A stretch of DNA of 64,000 nucleotides, from positions 4,340,001 through 4,404,000 of the forward strand of contig OW818654.1 in the NCBI GenBank assembly GCA_942492935.1, given 5' to 3'. A program made the position numbers and the translations under genes. Positions 1 to 7,527 of the stretch are shown piece by piece (position 1 is the first letter of the stretch; every line of letters starts with the position of its first letter). Source of the stretch: JANJUO01 sp942492935 (GTDB taxonomy: Bacteria > Bacteroidota > Ignavibacteria > Kapaibacteriales > UBA2268). The notes beneath the pieces were generated by a model. The model was given only the letters and a program-made list of their open reading frames with translations. It was not told the DNA's origin and made no database searches.

Positions 1-344
1 TTTACTTGGAAATAACTCTTTTTATTACAACTGCATTATCATTAGGAATTCTAATTTCAACAAAAGCACAAACGCAACAAGTTGCTTTAATGGTATCGCT
101 TGCTGGACTTATGTTGCCAACAATTTTACTATCTGGATTTATCTTTCCAATTGAAAATATGCCTATGCCATTACAGGTTATTGCTCATATAAATCCATCA
201 ACTTATTTCATGATAATTGTTAGAGATATTATGATTAAAGGCAGTGGATTGGAGTTTTTATGGCAGGAAACTGCAATTCTGATTGGTATAACTATAGTTT
301 TAATTATCGCAAGTATCAAAAATTTTAGGATAAGATTGCAATGA
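1..344 (+). CDS. ABC-2 type permease, C-terminal fragment (cut by window edge)
   Basis: This is the 3-prime end of a membrane permease subunit of an ABC exporter. The frame is open to base 1, so the gene begins outside the window and no start codon is called. The visible 113 or so residues hold hydrophobic helices separated by the family-typical loop with IENMP followed by INPSTYF, as in the YhhJ/NodJ ABC-2 permeases. It overlaps the next permease by four bases (ATGA), so the two are translationally coupled and probably form a heterodimeric channel. The ATPase gene is presumably upstream. Family assignment is good; the substrate (drug, polysaccharide, lipid) cannot be told. Confidence 0.85.
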   Translation, partial: YLEITLFITTALSLGILISTKAQTQQVALMVSLAGLMLPTILLSGFIFPIENMPMPLQVIAHINPSTYFMIIVRDIMIKGSGLEFLWQETAILIGITIVLIIASIKNFRIRLQ

Positions 345-1465
345 GAACAATATATTTTATAATTTGGAAAGAATTCAAGCAGATATTTCGTGATAAAGGA
401 ATGTTGCCAATTATTTTTGTGATTCCAATAATACAACTTTTAATTCTTGTAAATGCCGCAACATTCGACATTAAAAATATAAAAGTTATGATTATTGATA
501 GAGATAATACATCGGTTTCAAGACTTCTGATTTCAAAATATGAATCATCGAACTACTTTAAATTAATAGGTACAACATTTTCATCAAAAGTGACTGATAA
601 TTATCTGGCTGATGGAAAAATTGATATGTTCATTGAAATTCCTGCAAATTTCGAGCGTGATTTGGTCAGGCAAAATTTCAATAAAGTGATGCTCGTAGTT
701 AATGCCGTTGATGGCACCAAAGGTAATGTGAGTATGAATTATTCAAGTTCATTGCTATCGGATTTCAATCAAGAAATCAGGCAAAAATATTCAACACTAA
801 ATTCAGCTGGAATAGCAAATATCGAAGAAATTAACGTCATTCAATCAAATTGGTATAATCCAGATTTGAGTTATAAGATATTCATGATACCTGGAATTTT
901 GGTTTTACTTGTAACAATGATTGGCACATTTTTAACAGCAATGAATATTGTGAAAGAAAAAGAAATAGGCACTATTGAGCAAATCAATGTTACGCCAATT
1001 TTAAAATATCAATTTCTTGCCGGAAAGTTGATTCCATTTTGGCTAATAGGAATGTTTGAACTTGCTTTTGGAATGTTAGTTGCATCAATATTTTATGATT
1101 TGACATTTGTTGGAAATATTGGATTGATATTCTTATTTGCGGCAGTTTTTTTGATAGCAGTTGAGGGTTTGGGCTTGTTTATTTCAACAATTTCCGACAC
1201 GCAACAGCAAGCAATGTTTGTAGCGTGGTTTTTATTAGTTGTATTTATTTTATTGTCAGGATTATTTACAGCAGTTGAAAATATGCCCAGCTGGACACAA
1301 AATCTTACATATCTTAATCCAATTAAATACTTCATTGAATTAATTAGAATGATAATGCTAAAAGGTTCGGGCTTTGAAGATACCAAAATACATTTTGCAG
1401 TTATGACATTCTTTGCAATCAGCATAAATGCAATTGCAATATGGAGATACAAAAAAACAGTTTGA
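341..1465 (+). CDS. ABC-2 type transporter permease (YhhJ-like)
   Basis: A 374-residue inner-membrane permease with the usual ABC-2 plan: one transmembrane helix near residues 18-38, a large extracytoplasmic domain to about residue 175, then five helices to the C-terminus. The cytoplasmic coupling segment KEKEIGTIEQINVTP after the second helix is characteristic of the YhhJ/YbhR family. The final loop repeats the VENMP...LNPIKYF motif of the upstream gene, so the two are paralogues from one operon. The start overlaps the stop of the upstream permease (ATGA). A weak hairpin (cccttctacgtgaaaggg) lies shortly after the stop. The role is efflux or envelope-component export; substrate unknown. Confidence 0.88.
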   Translation: MRTIYFIIWKEFKQIFRDKGMLPIIFVIPIIQLLILVNAATFDIKNIKVMIIDRDNTSVSRLLISKYESSNYFKLIGTTFSSKVTDNYLADGKIDMFIEIPANFERDLVRQNFNKVMLVVNAVDGTKGNVSMNYSSSLLSDFNQEIRQKYSTLNSAGIANIEEINVIQSNWYNPDLSYKIFMIPGILVLLVTMIGTFLTAMNIVKEKEIGTIEQINVTPILKYQFLAGKLIPFWLIGMFELAFGMLVASIFYDLTFVGNIGLIFLFAAVFLIAVEGLGLFISTISDTQQQAMFVAWFLLVVFILLSGLFTAVENMPSWTQNLTYLNPIKYFIELIRMIMLKGSGFEDTKIHFAVMTFFAISINAIAIWRYKKTV

Positions 1466-1741
1466 GAATTATTTAGAATTGAAATTATAAAAAGCCCTTC
1501 TACGTGAAAGGGATTTTGGGAAGTAACTGAAATTTCAATAAACCTTATTTTCATAATTAAACTTAGTAGAAAAATTTCCATATATTGACCATTAACCTAA
1601 TAAATACAGTTATCAAATACAAAAAATAAATAAGGTTATCATGTTTGATTTGGTTTATTTTCTACTAAGGTTTTTGAAGGATTTTCTTGAATGTTCATCG
1701 GGAGAAGGTTTAATCAATACTTCAATCAATTAACTAATATT

Positions 1742-2005
1742 TCAATTTTCATAATGGAATCTACATGATAAAATTCTGATTTTTTCATTCAAAACTTGGT
1801 AGATGATTCTATGTTCATCATTTATTCTTCTAGACCAAGCTCCTGCAAAATTATTTTTTAAAGGTTCTGGCTTTCCAATTCCTGTGAATGGCTCCCTTTG
1901 AATTTCTTGAATAATTTTGAGAATTTTTATTGCAAGTTTTCTGTCTTTTTTAACCCACCAGGATAAATCCTCGAATGCGTTCGCATCAAATTCTAAGTTT
2001 TTCAT
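1742..2005 (-). CDS. yoeB: YoeB/Txe-family mRNA interferase toxin
   Basis: An 87-residue RelE-superfamily toxin that should cleave mRNA in the ribosomal A site. The sequence follows E. coli YoeB almost block for block: GKGKPEPLK is GIGKPEPLK here, followed by WSRRI, DEHRIIY and CRFHY. Expected catalytic residues are present as E47, R66 and H84, one position later than in E. coli. I chose the internal ATG at 2005 because it begins exactly where YoeB proteins begin; a longer frame from 2035 adds ten unrelated residues. The start lies inside the 3-prime end of the upstream antitoxin gene, the normal coupled arrangement. It appears intact. Confidence 0.93.
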   Translation of the reverse strand: MKNLEFDANAFEDLSWWVKKDRKLAIKILKIIQEIQREPFTGIGKPEPLKNNFAGAWSRRINDEHRIIYQVLNEKIRILSCRFHYEN

Positions 2006-2195
2006 GAACTTCCTGCAAAGAATATCCTTCATCACGTCCCAGTGATTCCATTAATCGCTGTCTCATTTTTTCACTACTGTTCAAATATTGGGTTTCGTCC
2101 ATTGGGAATACAGAATGCCAAAATTCAATAGGCAGAACTACGGCTATTGGCTTTCCTTCCATATTTCTAATATATTGTATCTGCTCTTGTAACAT
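1986..2195 (-). CDS. Antitoxin of the YoeB-like toxin
   Basis: A 69-residue protein directly upstream of, and overlapping, the YoeB toxin. The N-terminal part (QYIRNMEGKPIAVVLPIEFW) is the beta-strand dimerisation segment seen in Phd/YefM-type and related antitoxins. The C-terminal half (SEKMRQRLMESLGRDEGYSLQEV) is a charged helix suited to wrapping the toxin. It is shorter than YefM and not a close match, so the subfamily is uncertain. By analogy it should neutralise the toxin and autorepress the pair through conditional cooperativity. No clear operator was recognised in the 130 bases upstream before the next repeat element. Confidence 0.8.
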   Translation of the reverse strand: MLQEQIQYIRNMEGKPIAVVLPIEFWHSVFPMDETQYLNSSEKMRQRLMESLGRDEGYSLQEVHEKLRI

Positions 2196-2321
2196 TTAAA
2201 TTCCTACAGAAAAGGATTAAAAGATTTTTGACGTTAATGCAAGTAGAAAATTTTATATAACGATAACAATTTCAATCAACGAACAGTGCTAAATATGTAA
2301 ATTGTAGTAGTTTTTTTAATT

Positions 2322-2389
2322 AAGGTAACTAAGCCCCAGCTTAGTTACCTTATCATTTATTTAACGTAACCAAGCTGGGGCTTGGTTAC
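2322..2389. repeat. Double palindromic repeat (TA-island family)
   Basis: Two successive 24-base imperfect palindromes, gtaactaagc-ccca-gcttagttac and gtaaccaagc-tggg-gcttggttac, each with a 10-bp stem. The loops are complementary to each other (ccca and tggg), so the second half is an inverted copy of the first. The same composite recurs at 3356-3418, and a single half occurs at 18041-18063. Here it sits in the gap between the MNT gene and the YoeB pair. Confidence 0.85.
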
Positions 2390-2454
2390 GAGTGAAATTC
2401 TATTTCCAACAATTAGAAAATCTTATCTCGATGATTCAAATAAATTAAACCGAA

Positions 2455-2778
2455 TTATATTTCTATTCTCATCCCATATTTGACAATTTGGTCAACAATG
2501 GGATTATTAGTATTAAATTCAAATTCACTAAAAGCATGTGGTTCAATTATTGTTTCATCGCTATTTCTTAGAGTCATCAATTTGACATCTGTTTCAAATG
2601 TATGCTTAATGTTATCGTTTAGAATTATTGCTAAATCAATATCGCTGTTTTCGTTTTGATTACCTTTAGAATATGAACCAAATAGCCAAGCTTCAGAGAA
2701 TGACAATTCAGAATTTCTTACTTTTTGCAAATATTTTTTTGAAATATTTAAAGCATCGCTTTTATCCATTCTCGACAT
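2455..2778 (-). CDS. MNT-domain nucleotidyltransferase (MntA-like antitoxin)
   Basis: A 107-residue minimal nucleotidyltransferase. The signature GS-x10-DxD is visible as G34-S35 followed by D46 and D48 within GSYSKGNQNENSDIDLAI, and E79 could be the third acidic ligand. In the HEPN/MNT toxin-antitoxin class such proteins neutralise a HEPN RNase, in characterised cases by adding AMP to a tyrosine of the toxin. Here the partner is reduced to a remnant just upstream (2748-2864), so this looks like an orphan antitoxin. The start could also be the ATG at 2769, three codons in. The active-site motif is intact, so it may still be enzymatically competent. Confidence 0.85.
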   Translation of the reverse strand: MSRMDKSDALNISKKYLQKVRNSELSFSEAWLFGSYSKGNQNENSDIDLAIILNDNIKHTFETDVKLMTLRNSDETIIEPHAFSEFEFNTNNPIVDQIVKYGMRIEI

Positions 2779-2864
2779 TCCTTAATTTTTTCAATCCATT
2801 CATTTGTAAAACTTTCTGTACAAAGTTCATAATTTTTTGAAGATAGAAAATATGTGATTATATC
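2748..2864 (-). pseudogene. HEPN-domain toxin remnant (C-terminal piece only)
   Basis: A frame of 38 codons running up to a TAA at 2750-2748, overlapping the MNT start by about 30 bases. It translates to a tail reading DIITYFLSS...ESFTNEWIEKIKECREWIK. The pattern of a short linker, FTxEW and a Trp-ended amphipathic helix resembles the C-terminus of HEPN proteins that are encoded just before MNT genes. The frame is closed immediately upstream by the TAG that ends hicA, and there is no start codon. The N-terminal helices and the Rx4-6H RNase motif are missing. I infer that the hicAB module replaced the front of the toxin gene. Confidence 0.5.
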
Positions 2865-3086
2865 CTATAATGAATAAAACTCCTCTTCATCAATAAATGC
2901 TTGCTTTAGGATACTCTTAATTGTACCAACAGTAATTTCCTTATGATGTGGAACAATGGCAGTTATTGTACTTTCTTTTGTAATTTTCGCAAATTTAATA
3001 TGACTGCCTTTTTGACTAACAATTTCGAATCCAAAATATTCAAGGCGTCTTTTAACTTCTCTAAATGTTAAGGGGAAGTTATGCAT
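2865..3086 (-). CDS. hicA: HicA-family mRNA interferase toxin
   Basis: A 73-residue double-stranded-RNA-binding-fold toxin. It has the HicA hallmarks: FREVKRRLEYFGFEIVSQKGSH with the catalytic His in the GSH turn, then VPHHKEITVGTIKSILKQA and a short acidic tail. The start chosen is the ATG at 3086, eight bases inside the end of hicB, matching the usual HicA N-terminus; the frame extends further upstream without similarity. HicA cleaves mRNA and is blocked by HicB. The gene order here is antitoxin first, then toxin, the reverse of the classic hicAB order but common in Bacteroidota and cyanobacteria. It looks intact and active. Confidence 0.92.
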   Translation of the reverse strand: MHNFPLTFREVKRRLEYFGFEIVSQKGSHIKFAKITKESTITAIVPHHKEITVGTIKSILKQAFIDEEEFYSL

Positions 3087-3282
3087 AAACTTCTGCTTCA
3101 ATTGTATGAATAGAAGGTAATACTGTTGCCATCGGTTCTTCAAAAAAAAGTTCTATAGCTTCTTTGAGATTTTGTAGTGCTTCTTCAACACTTTTTCCTT
3201 GACTGGCAATTTCGATTTCATTACAATGAGAAACGAACCATTCATCTTCCTGCCAAACTGACGCTGTGAATTTCCTTAACAT
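3079..3282 (-). CDS. hicB: HicB-family antitoxin (short form)
   Basis: A 67-residue protein with the partial RNase-H-like fold of HicB: FTASVWQEDEWFVSHCNEIEIASQGKSVEEALQNLKEAIELFFEE. The start chosen is the ATG at 3282 (MLRKFTASV), where HicB proteins begin; upstream codons in the longer frame look non-coding. There is no C-terminal DNA-binding domain (HTH or ribbon-helix-helix), so unlike full-length HicB it may not autorepress by itself. It overlaps hicA by eight bases, so the pair is coupled. Confidence 0.9.
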   Translation of the reverse strand: MLRKFTASVWQEDEWFVSHCNEIEIASQGKSVEEALQNLKEAIELFFEEPMATVLPSIHTIEAEVYA

Positions 3283-3355
3283 GATAAAACCAAAATTATA
3301 AAAATAGTAGTTACGCAAAAAAAATGATAATATTTTATTTGATTATTTTTATGAT

Positions 3356-3418
3356 GACTAAACCCCAACTTAGTTACCTTATCATTTATTTACTGTAACC
3401 AAGCTGGGGCTTGGTAAC
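3356..3418. repeat. Double palindromic repeat overlapping a gene end
   Basis: A second copy of the composite palindrome at 2322-2389. The first half is degenerate (gactaaaccccaacttagttac); the second, gtaaccaagctggggcttggtaac, is well kept. The spacer ttatcattta is shared by both copies. This copy supplies the last codons and stop of the antitoxin-like gene that ends at 3382. Confidence 0.85.
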
Positions 3419-3627
3419 GAGTTTAAAAAATCCAAAGCAGGACCTGCAATTTGTTTTCCACTTTTGATTTCTTTTATTTCATTCACAGCATTCTTAATAT
3501 CATTTACTATGTCATCTTTTATTGATTGAATACTGTTAATTTCAATTTTAATATCATTATATTTCTTCAATTCATTCAAAATTATAGGGTAATGTGCATC
3601 TGGTATTGTTAAAGTTAATGTTTGCAT
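3382..3627 (-). CDS. Small antitoxin-like protein with repeat-derived tail
   Basis: An 81-residue protein I cannot assign to a named family. It starts with a beta-strand (MQTLTLTIPDAHYPIILNELKKY), continues with a charged helical stretch (DDIVNDIKNAVNEIKEIKSGKQ) and reaches ALDFLNSL. That plan is typical of small antitoxins that precede RelE-type toxins, in which A..FLNEL is often near the natural end. The last residues (LPSPSLVTVNK) are encoded by the palindromic repeat at 3356-3418, so the original C-terminus and any downstream toxin were probably lost. It is an orphan in a TA island. Function is inferred from context and shape only. Confidence 0.6.
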   Translation of the reverse strand: MQTLTLTIPDAHYPIILNELKKYNDIKIEINSIQSIKDDIVNDIKNAVNEIKEIKSGKQIAGPALDFLNSLPSPSLVTVNK

Positions 3628-3713
3628 AAATTAAATCCTCTTCAAAATATACTTTTATAATAGTCAATCAAACTATCATGCATTAATTTCTATTTATGTT
3701 GAAGAACCATTTT

Positions 3714-4307
3714 TTATTTGGTTAGTTGCAAACCCCTACCTATTTTATTTATTTTGCCCTCTTTGTTCAGAGTAGCTAAGACTTTATCCAAAATACCGTT
3801 GATAAAAATACTACTTTTGTCAGTGGAGAAACTTTTTGCGATATCTAAAACTTCGTTGATACTAACTTTGGTCGGAATATCTTCAAAGCATAAAATTTCA
3901 GTAATTGCTATCATCATCAAATATTTATCGACAACTGCCATTCTTTGTACTTCCCAATTATCTGCAAATTTAACAATTAAATCTGTGGTAAGTATTTTGT
4001 TTTCAAGGGTTTTAGCGATTAATGCTTTAGTAAAGGTAATATCATTTTCTTTCCAAATTATTGGAATGTCTGCTTCAATTTCCCAAACCTCATCGGGTGT
4101 GAGAATTTTATGATTAATATCAACTTCAGTATTTTCTTCAAAGTTAAATTCTCTGAAAAAAATATGTTCAAACAATTTTTCAACAGGAAGTTCACAAATT
4201 TCATTGGCAATAAGTATTTGAAGTACTTTTTCCCTTGCTAATCTTCGATTGCCTTTTATCTTTTTTTTCCTGCTAAGCGGGAAAAGCTCTTCTGTAACAA
4301 TATCCAT
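3714..4307 (-). CDS. nusB: Transcription antitermination protein NusB
   Basis: A 197-residue RNA-binding protein of the NusB family. The N-terminus carries RRLAREKVLQILIANE, the typical first helix, and the C-terminal domain has the diagnostic run RMAVVDKYLMMIAITEI...FEDIPTKVSINEVLDIAKSFS...FINGILDKV. NusB with NusE (S10) binds boxA in the rRNA leader and supports processive rRNA transcription. The protein is longer than the roughly 140-residue enterobacterial form because of a middle insertion (about residues 45-90), as is usual in Bacteroidota. Nothing in the immediate neighbours is functionally linked. Confidence 0.93.
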   Translation of the reverse strand: MDIVTEELFPLSRKKKIKGNRRLAREKVLQILIANEICELPVEKLFEHIFFREFNFEENTEVDINHKILTPDEVWEIEADIPIIWKENDITFTKALIAKTLENKILTTDLIVKFADNWEVQRMAVVDKYLMMIAITEILCFEDIPTKVSINEVLDIAKSFSTDKSSIFINGILDKVLATLNKEGKINKIGRGLQLTK

Positions 4308-4512
4308 AACTTATAAAGAACTACTTCATCAAATTTAATAAAAAGAATAATTACAAAATTATGAAATATCAATGAAATATAAAAGAATATTTTTTTTTCA
4401 TTATTTTAATAATAAATTAAAAATTTCATTAATATTTTGTTAATGAAGTTATAATAATTACAATTTGCTTGTACCTGATTTTTGTAATTATCAGTCTAAT
4501 GTTTAGCTATCA

Positions 4513-5871
4513 TTACTCTGTTTTGTTAAAAATAGCATTAGTTTCATCAAAACGAACAGATTCTATTGCTTTATTGAATATTTGAGAGAAATATTCAAAT
4601 TGTCCTTCAGGAGCTTGGAAATAAAGATAGAACAAATTATCATTTACTGCAATAATATACTCAAACATTTCCATTTTTAAATGCTTTGCAGTTGCTTGCA
4701 TTCTGGCTTTGACAAGTAGAGCAGTATGCCCAAAAACCCTTTTATGTTTTTCAACTTCAACAGCATAAAAGTGCATATCTTTAGTTGTTTCGTTAGTGCT
4801 GCCTTTCCAGAAATCAATAATGTCTGCTTCTGTTTTGATAGGGTATTTTTCTGCAAGATTTTTCATCAATCCAATTGTAACTCCAACAGAAAATCCTTGT
4901 GAATCTGCCGAAACATCATCAGGAGATATAATCAGTTCCTTGGTTCCTTCGTTATCATTATTAACTACATTCCAGTTTGCAGGTAATTCAAGAAAGAGAA
5001 CGCTGTCTGGGTCTGAAATAGTTTTCCATTTAATTTCATTGACTGGAGGGAAAAATTTTGTTTTAATCCTTTTTATTTCATCTCTATCCACTGCAGCAAG
5101 CTCATTATTTCCCAATGAATGGTATGCGGCTGAACGATTATTTAAGATTTCTAAATCTTCTGGGGCGCTTTTAAGGGCTATTGTATAATCAGCAATAGCT
5201 TCTTTGAATTTTTGAATCTTGAAATAAGCATTTCCACGATTATAATATGTTTTAAAATGCTTATTCCCCATTTTTATAGCTTGAGTATAATCAGAGACAG
5301 ATTCTTTATTCTTGTTTGTAAGATAATAAAGTCTGGCTCTTTGAATATATATTTCGGGATTTTTTGGGTCTAAATTTTTTGCTGAAGTTAAATCAATGAT
5401 TGCTTTTTCATAATTTTTTTCTGAAATTAACACTGTTGCTCTATTGAGATATGCTTCAGCAAATTTCGAGTCTAATGATAATGCTTTTTCAAAGTCTTTT
5501 TTTGCCCATTCACTATCCCCCATATAATAATAACACAAACCTCTATTGTTGTAGCTATCAGGATATGCAGAATCTAATTTTATTGCTAAAGAAAAATCAT
5601 GAATTGCTAATTCAAATTCATTCAAATACATATATGCTAATCCCCTATTGTAGAAACCGGGGCTACTTTTTTGGTCAATTTTTATAAATTTATTCAATTC
5701 ATCAACTGCTTTTTTAAAATCTTTTTTTTGCAAGAATTCAATACCTTTTTGCAAATTTTTATTTATTTCAACATTCTTTCCGCTACCTTTTGAATTAATT
5801 TGACTTTTATTTGATTGTCCGAAAGTAATGCTAATAGCACAAATTAATACCATTAATACTGTAAATTTCAT
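4513..5871 (-). CDS. Secreted TPR-repeat protein with PsbP/DUF1795-like C-terminal domain
   Basis: A 452-residue exported protein. Residues 1-18 (MKFTVLMVLICAISITFG) form a signal peptide; this ATG was preferred over one eight codons upstream for that reason. From about residue 40 to 270 there are six or seven tetratricopeptide repeats with the signatures YNRGLAYMYLNEFELAI, YNNRGLCYYYMGDSEWA and YYNRGNAYFKIQKFKEA. The last 165 residues (from WKTISDPDSVLFLELPANWNVV) form a separate alpha/beta domain resembling PsbP or DUF1795 folds; that match is by eye and tentative. It is probably a periplasmic or surface protein scaffold. No operon partner; the next gene upstream is more than a kilobase away. 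Confidence 0.75.
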   Translation of the reverse strand: MKFTVLMVLICAISITFGQSNKSQINSKGSGKNVEINKNLQKGIEFLQKKDFKKAVDELNKFIKIDQKSSPGFYNRGLAYMYLNEFELAIHDFSLAIKLDSAYPDSYNNRGLCYYYMGDSEWAKKDFEKALSLDSKFAEAYLNRATVLISEKNYEKAIIDLTSAKNLDPKNPEIYIQRARLYYLTNKNKESVSDYTQAIKMGNKHFKTYYNRGNAYFKIQKFKEAIADYTIALKSAPEDLEILNNRSAAYHSLGNNELAAVDRDEIKRIKTKFFPPVNEIKWKTISDPDSVLFLELPANWNVVNNDNEGTKELIISPDDVSADSQGFSVGVTIGLMKNLAEKYPIKTEADIIDFWKGSTNETTKDMHFYAVEVEKHKRVFGHTALLVKARMQATAKHLKMEMFEYIIAVNDNLFYLYFQAPEGQFEYFSQIFNKAIESVRFDETNAIFNKTE

Positions 5872-5959
5872 ACAAAACTCTTTTAAATAATACATTGTCT
5901 AAAATTATAATAACACATCAAACGTAAAAACGTTTATCTATAAATAGAATTTTTTTTAT

Positions 5960-6150
5960 TTTGTAAAAAATTCCTTGAAAATCCCAATAGGGAATTAATG
6001 TTTGTAATAATAAAAATACCCGTAAGTCCAACATTCTCAGCGGGATTGAATAGTTCAAATAAATATTCAACACCTACGGCGTTGTTGGGGGACGATGTAT
6101 AATTTGACTGTTACAAACATTAATTCCCTCTGGAAATTTCAAAGACTTCA
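5960..6150. repeat. Intergenic repeat mix
   Basis: The 335-base gap between the TPR gene and the DUF4349 gene contains fragments shared with 17880-17995 and 56505-56543. These are ttccttgaaaatcccaatag, caacacctacggcgttgt and attccctctggaaatttc. The first is a half of the 19-bp palindrome family seen at 56505. I see no gene here. Confidence 0.6.
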
Positions 6151-6206
6151 TAAAAACAAAAGAAATTCCAATTTATTTTGTAACAGATGGGTAGTTACGC
6201 AAATTT

Positions 6207-7073
6207 TTAATTATATTTTTCTCGATTTCTTCTGTATTTTTTGAAAACAAATATTAAAATCGAAATAATTAATATTAGGGGCCAAATCGAAATCAAGTAG
6301 AAAAGCCAATCTCCTAATGAAAGCCAACCATTTTTTAAGGAATTAATGACTTTCTCAAAAAATCCTATTTCAACTGTATTACTCGTATCTCTTTTGGCAT
6401 TCAATTCAATAGTTAATCTATAATTACCAACCAGAAAATCATAATTGTTTTTTGAACTTGTCATTTGCTCAATTTCAAGTTGTAGCTCGGAAATCTTGGA
6501 TTCGATTGTAATTATATCTTCCAAACCAGAAGCTCGTTTAAGTAATTCCATTGATTTATCAAGATAGGCTTTTTGATGATTCAATCTTGCATCGTTATCA
6601 TAGTATTCTTTTGTAAAATCTTCTATATTTACATTCTTATAAACTGGCTCACCTAAATTATTTTCAAGTTCAGAGATTATTCTATCAAAATTTCCCTTTG
6701 GAATACTAATTTCATAATTACTATTGTAATAATTATATTTAGCGAATTTTTCTGACAAAATTAGTCCATTATAATTCTTAATCATTCTGATAACTTTTTT
6801 CTGTGCGTCTCCTATATTTTTAATGTCAAATTTTATATAAGCATTTTTTGTAAATTTTGCTGAAATATTAGTTTTACTTCCATCGCCAAAAGAGAGAATC
6901 TTTTCTTTGCTTAAATTTCCATTTGAATAGTCTGATTCATCATTAAATGCCGTCATTTGCATAATTTTAACATCTTTATTAACTTCGTTATTTTCTGATA
7001 CATTTTTATCATCACCGCAAGAAGCAATAAAAAGCACTATAATCATAATAGACAGCAATACAACAAATTTCAT
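6207..7073 (-). CDS. DUF4349 lipoprotein
   Basis: A 288-residue lipoprotein. The start at 7073 gives a clear lipoprotein signal ending LFIASC, with Cys19 as the lipidation site; the longer frame from 7130 adds no plausible sequence. Residues about 60-230 match the DUF4349 layout: a strand-rich region (AYIKFDIKN...VIRMIKNYNGLILSE), a domain with FDRIISELENNLGEPVYKNVNIEDFTKEYYDNDARL, and a coiled coil near EDIITIESKISELQLEIEQM. A transmembrane helix follows near the end (WLFYLISIWPLILIISILIF) with a basic tail. It is anchored in the envelope; the function of the family is unknown. It stands alone. Confidence 0.82.
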   Translation of the reverse strand: MKFVVLLSIMIIVLFIASCGDDKNVSENNEVNKDVKIMQMTAFNDESDYSNGNLSKEKILSFGDGSKTNISAKFTKNAYIKFDIKNIGDAQKKVIRMIKNYNGLILSEKFAKYNYYNSNYEISIPKGNFDRIISELENNLGEPVYKNVNIEDFTKEYYDNDARLNHQKAYLDKSMELLKRASGLEDIITIESKISELQLEIEQMTSSKNNYDFLVGNYRLTIELNAKRDTSNTVEIGFFEKVINSLKNGWLSLGDWLFYLISIWPLILIISILIFVFKKYRRNREKYN

Positions 7074-7527
7074 TTTTATACCTTTGTCATTCAAAATAAC
7101 AAATTTATTCAGATTGAAGACAAAAACCAAGAGATTTATTTAAATAAACAAATTACGACAATATAAATTAATTAATTAATTAATTGAAAATCCATGTAGA
7201 GTTAAAAAACTTCTTGATATTTTCAAAGAATTATCATCTAAATAATTATTTGTGGTTAGTGATAATTTATTGTTTTTTTTTACTATAAAATATATAAATA
7301 AACCATAAAGACTCTTTGATGACTTAACAGTCAATCATTTGACTTTTTATAGAATAGTTAGATGTTATTTACACTTGATTTTTTCATTTCGCAACTTAGT
7401 AGCTATTTCTTGCTATCAAATCTAAATTTGTGCTTTTTCATTAATTATTCCTCTTAAATCAAATGTTAAGTTGATATATTCGTTTAAAATGTTGTTGTTT
7501 AGCATATTTATAAATTGGTGAATTGAA
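7074..7527. other. Intergenic region, divergent promoters expected
   Basis: An approximately 450-base, very AT-rich gap between the divergent DUF4349 and WG-repeat genes. It includes a run of four aatt-like repeats (attaattaattaatt near 7170) and poly-T tracts. Promoters for both genes must lie here, but I cannot place a -33/-7 pair with confidence. No repeat element or small gene recognised. Confidence 0.5.

Noticed and set aside
1093..1581. 162-codon open frame on the minus strand
   Set aside because: It is the reverse of the ABC permease gene; the permease frame has clear family motifs.
3718..4113. 131-codon plus-strand frame
   Set aside because: Antisense to nusB, which is certain from its motifs.
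4796..5188. 130-codon plus-strand frame
   Set aside because: Antisense shadow of the TPR protein, which has clear repeats and a signal peptide.
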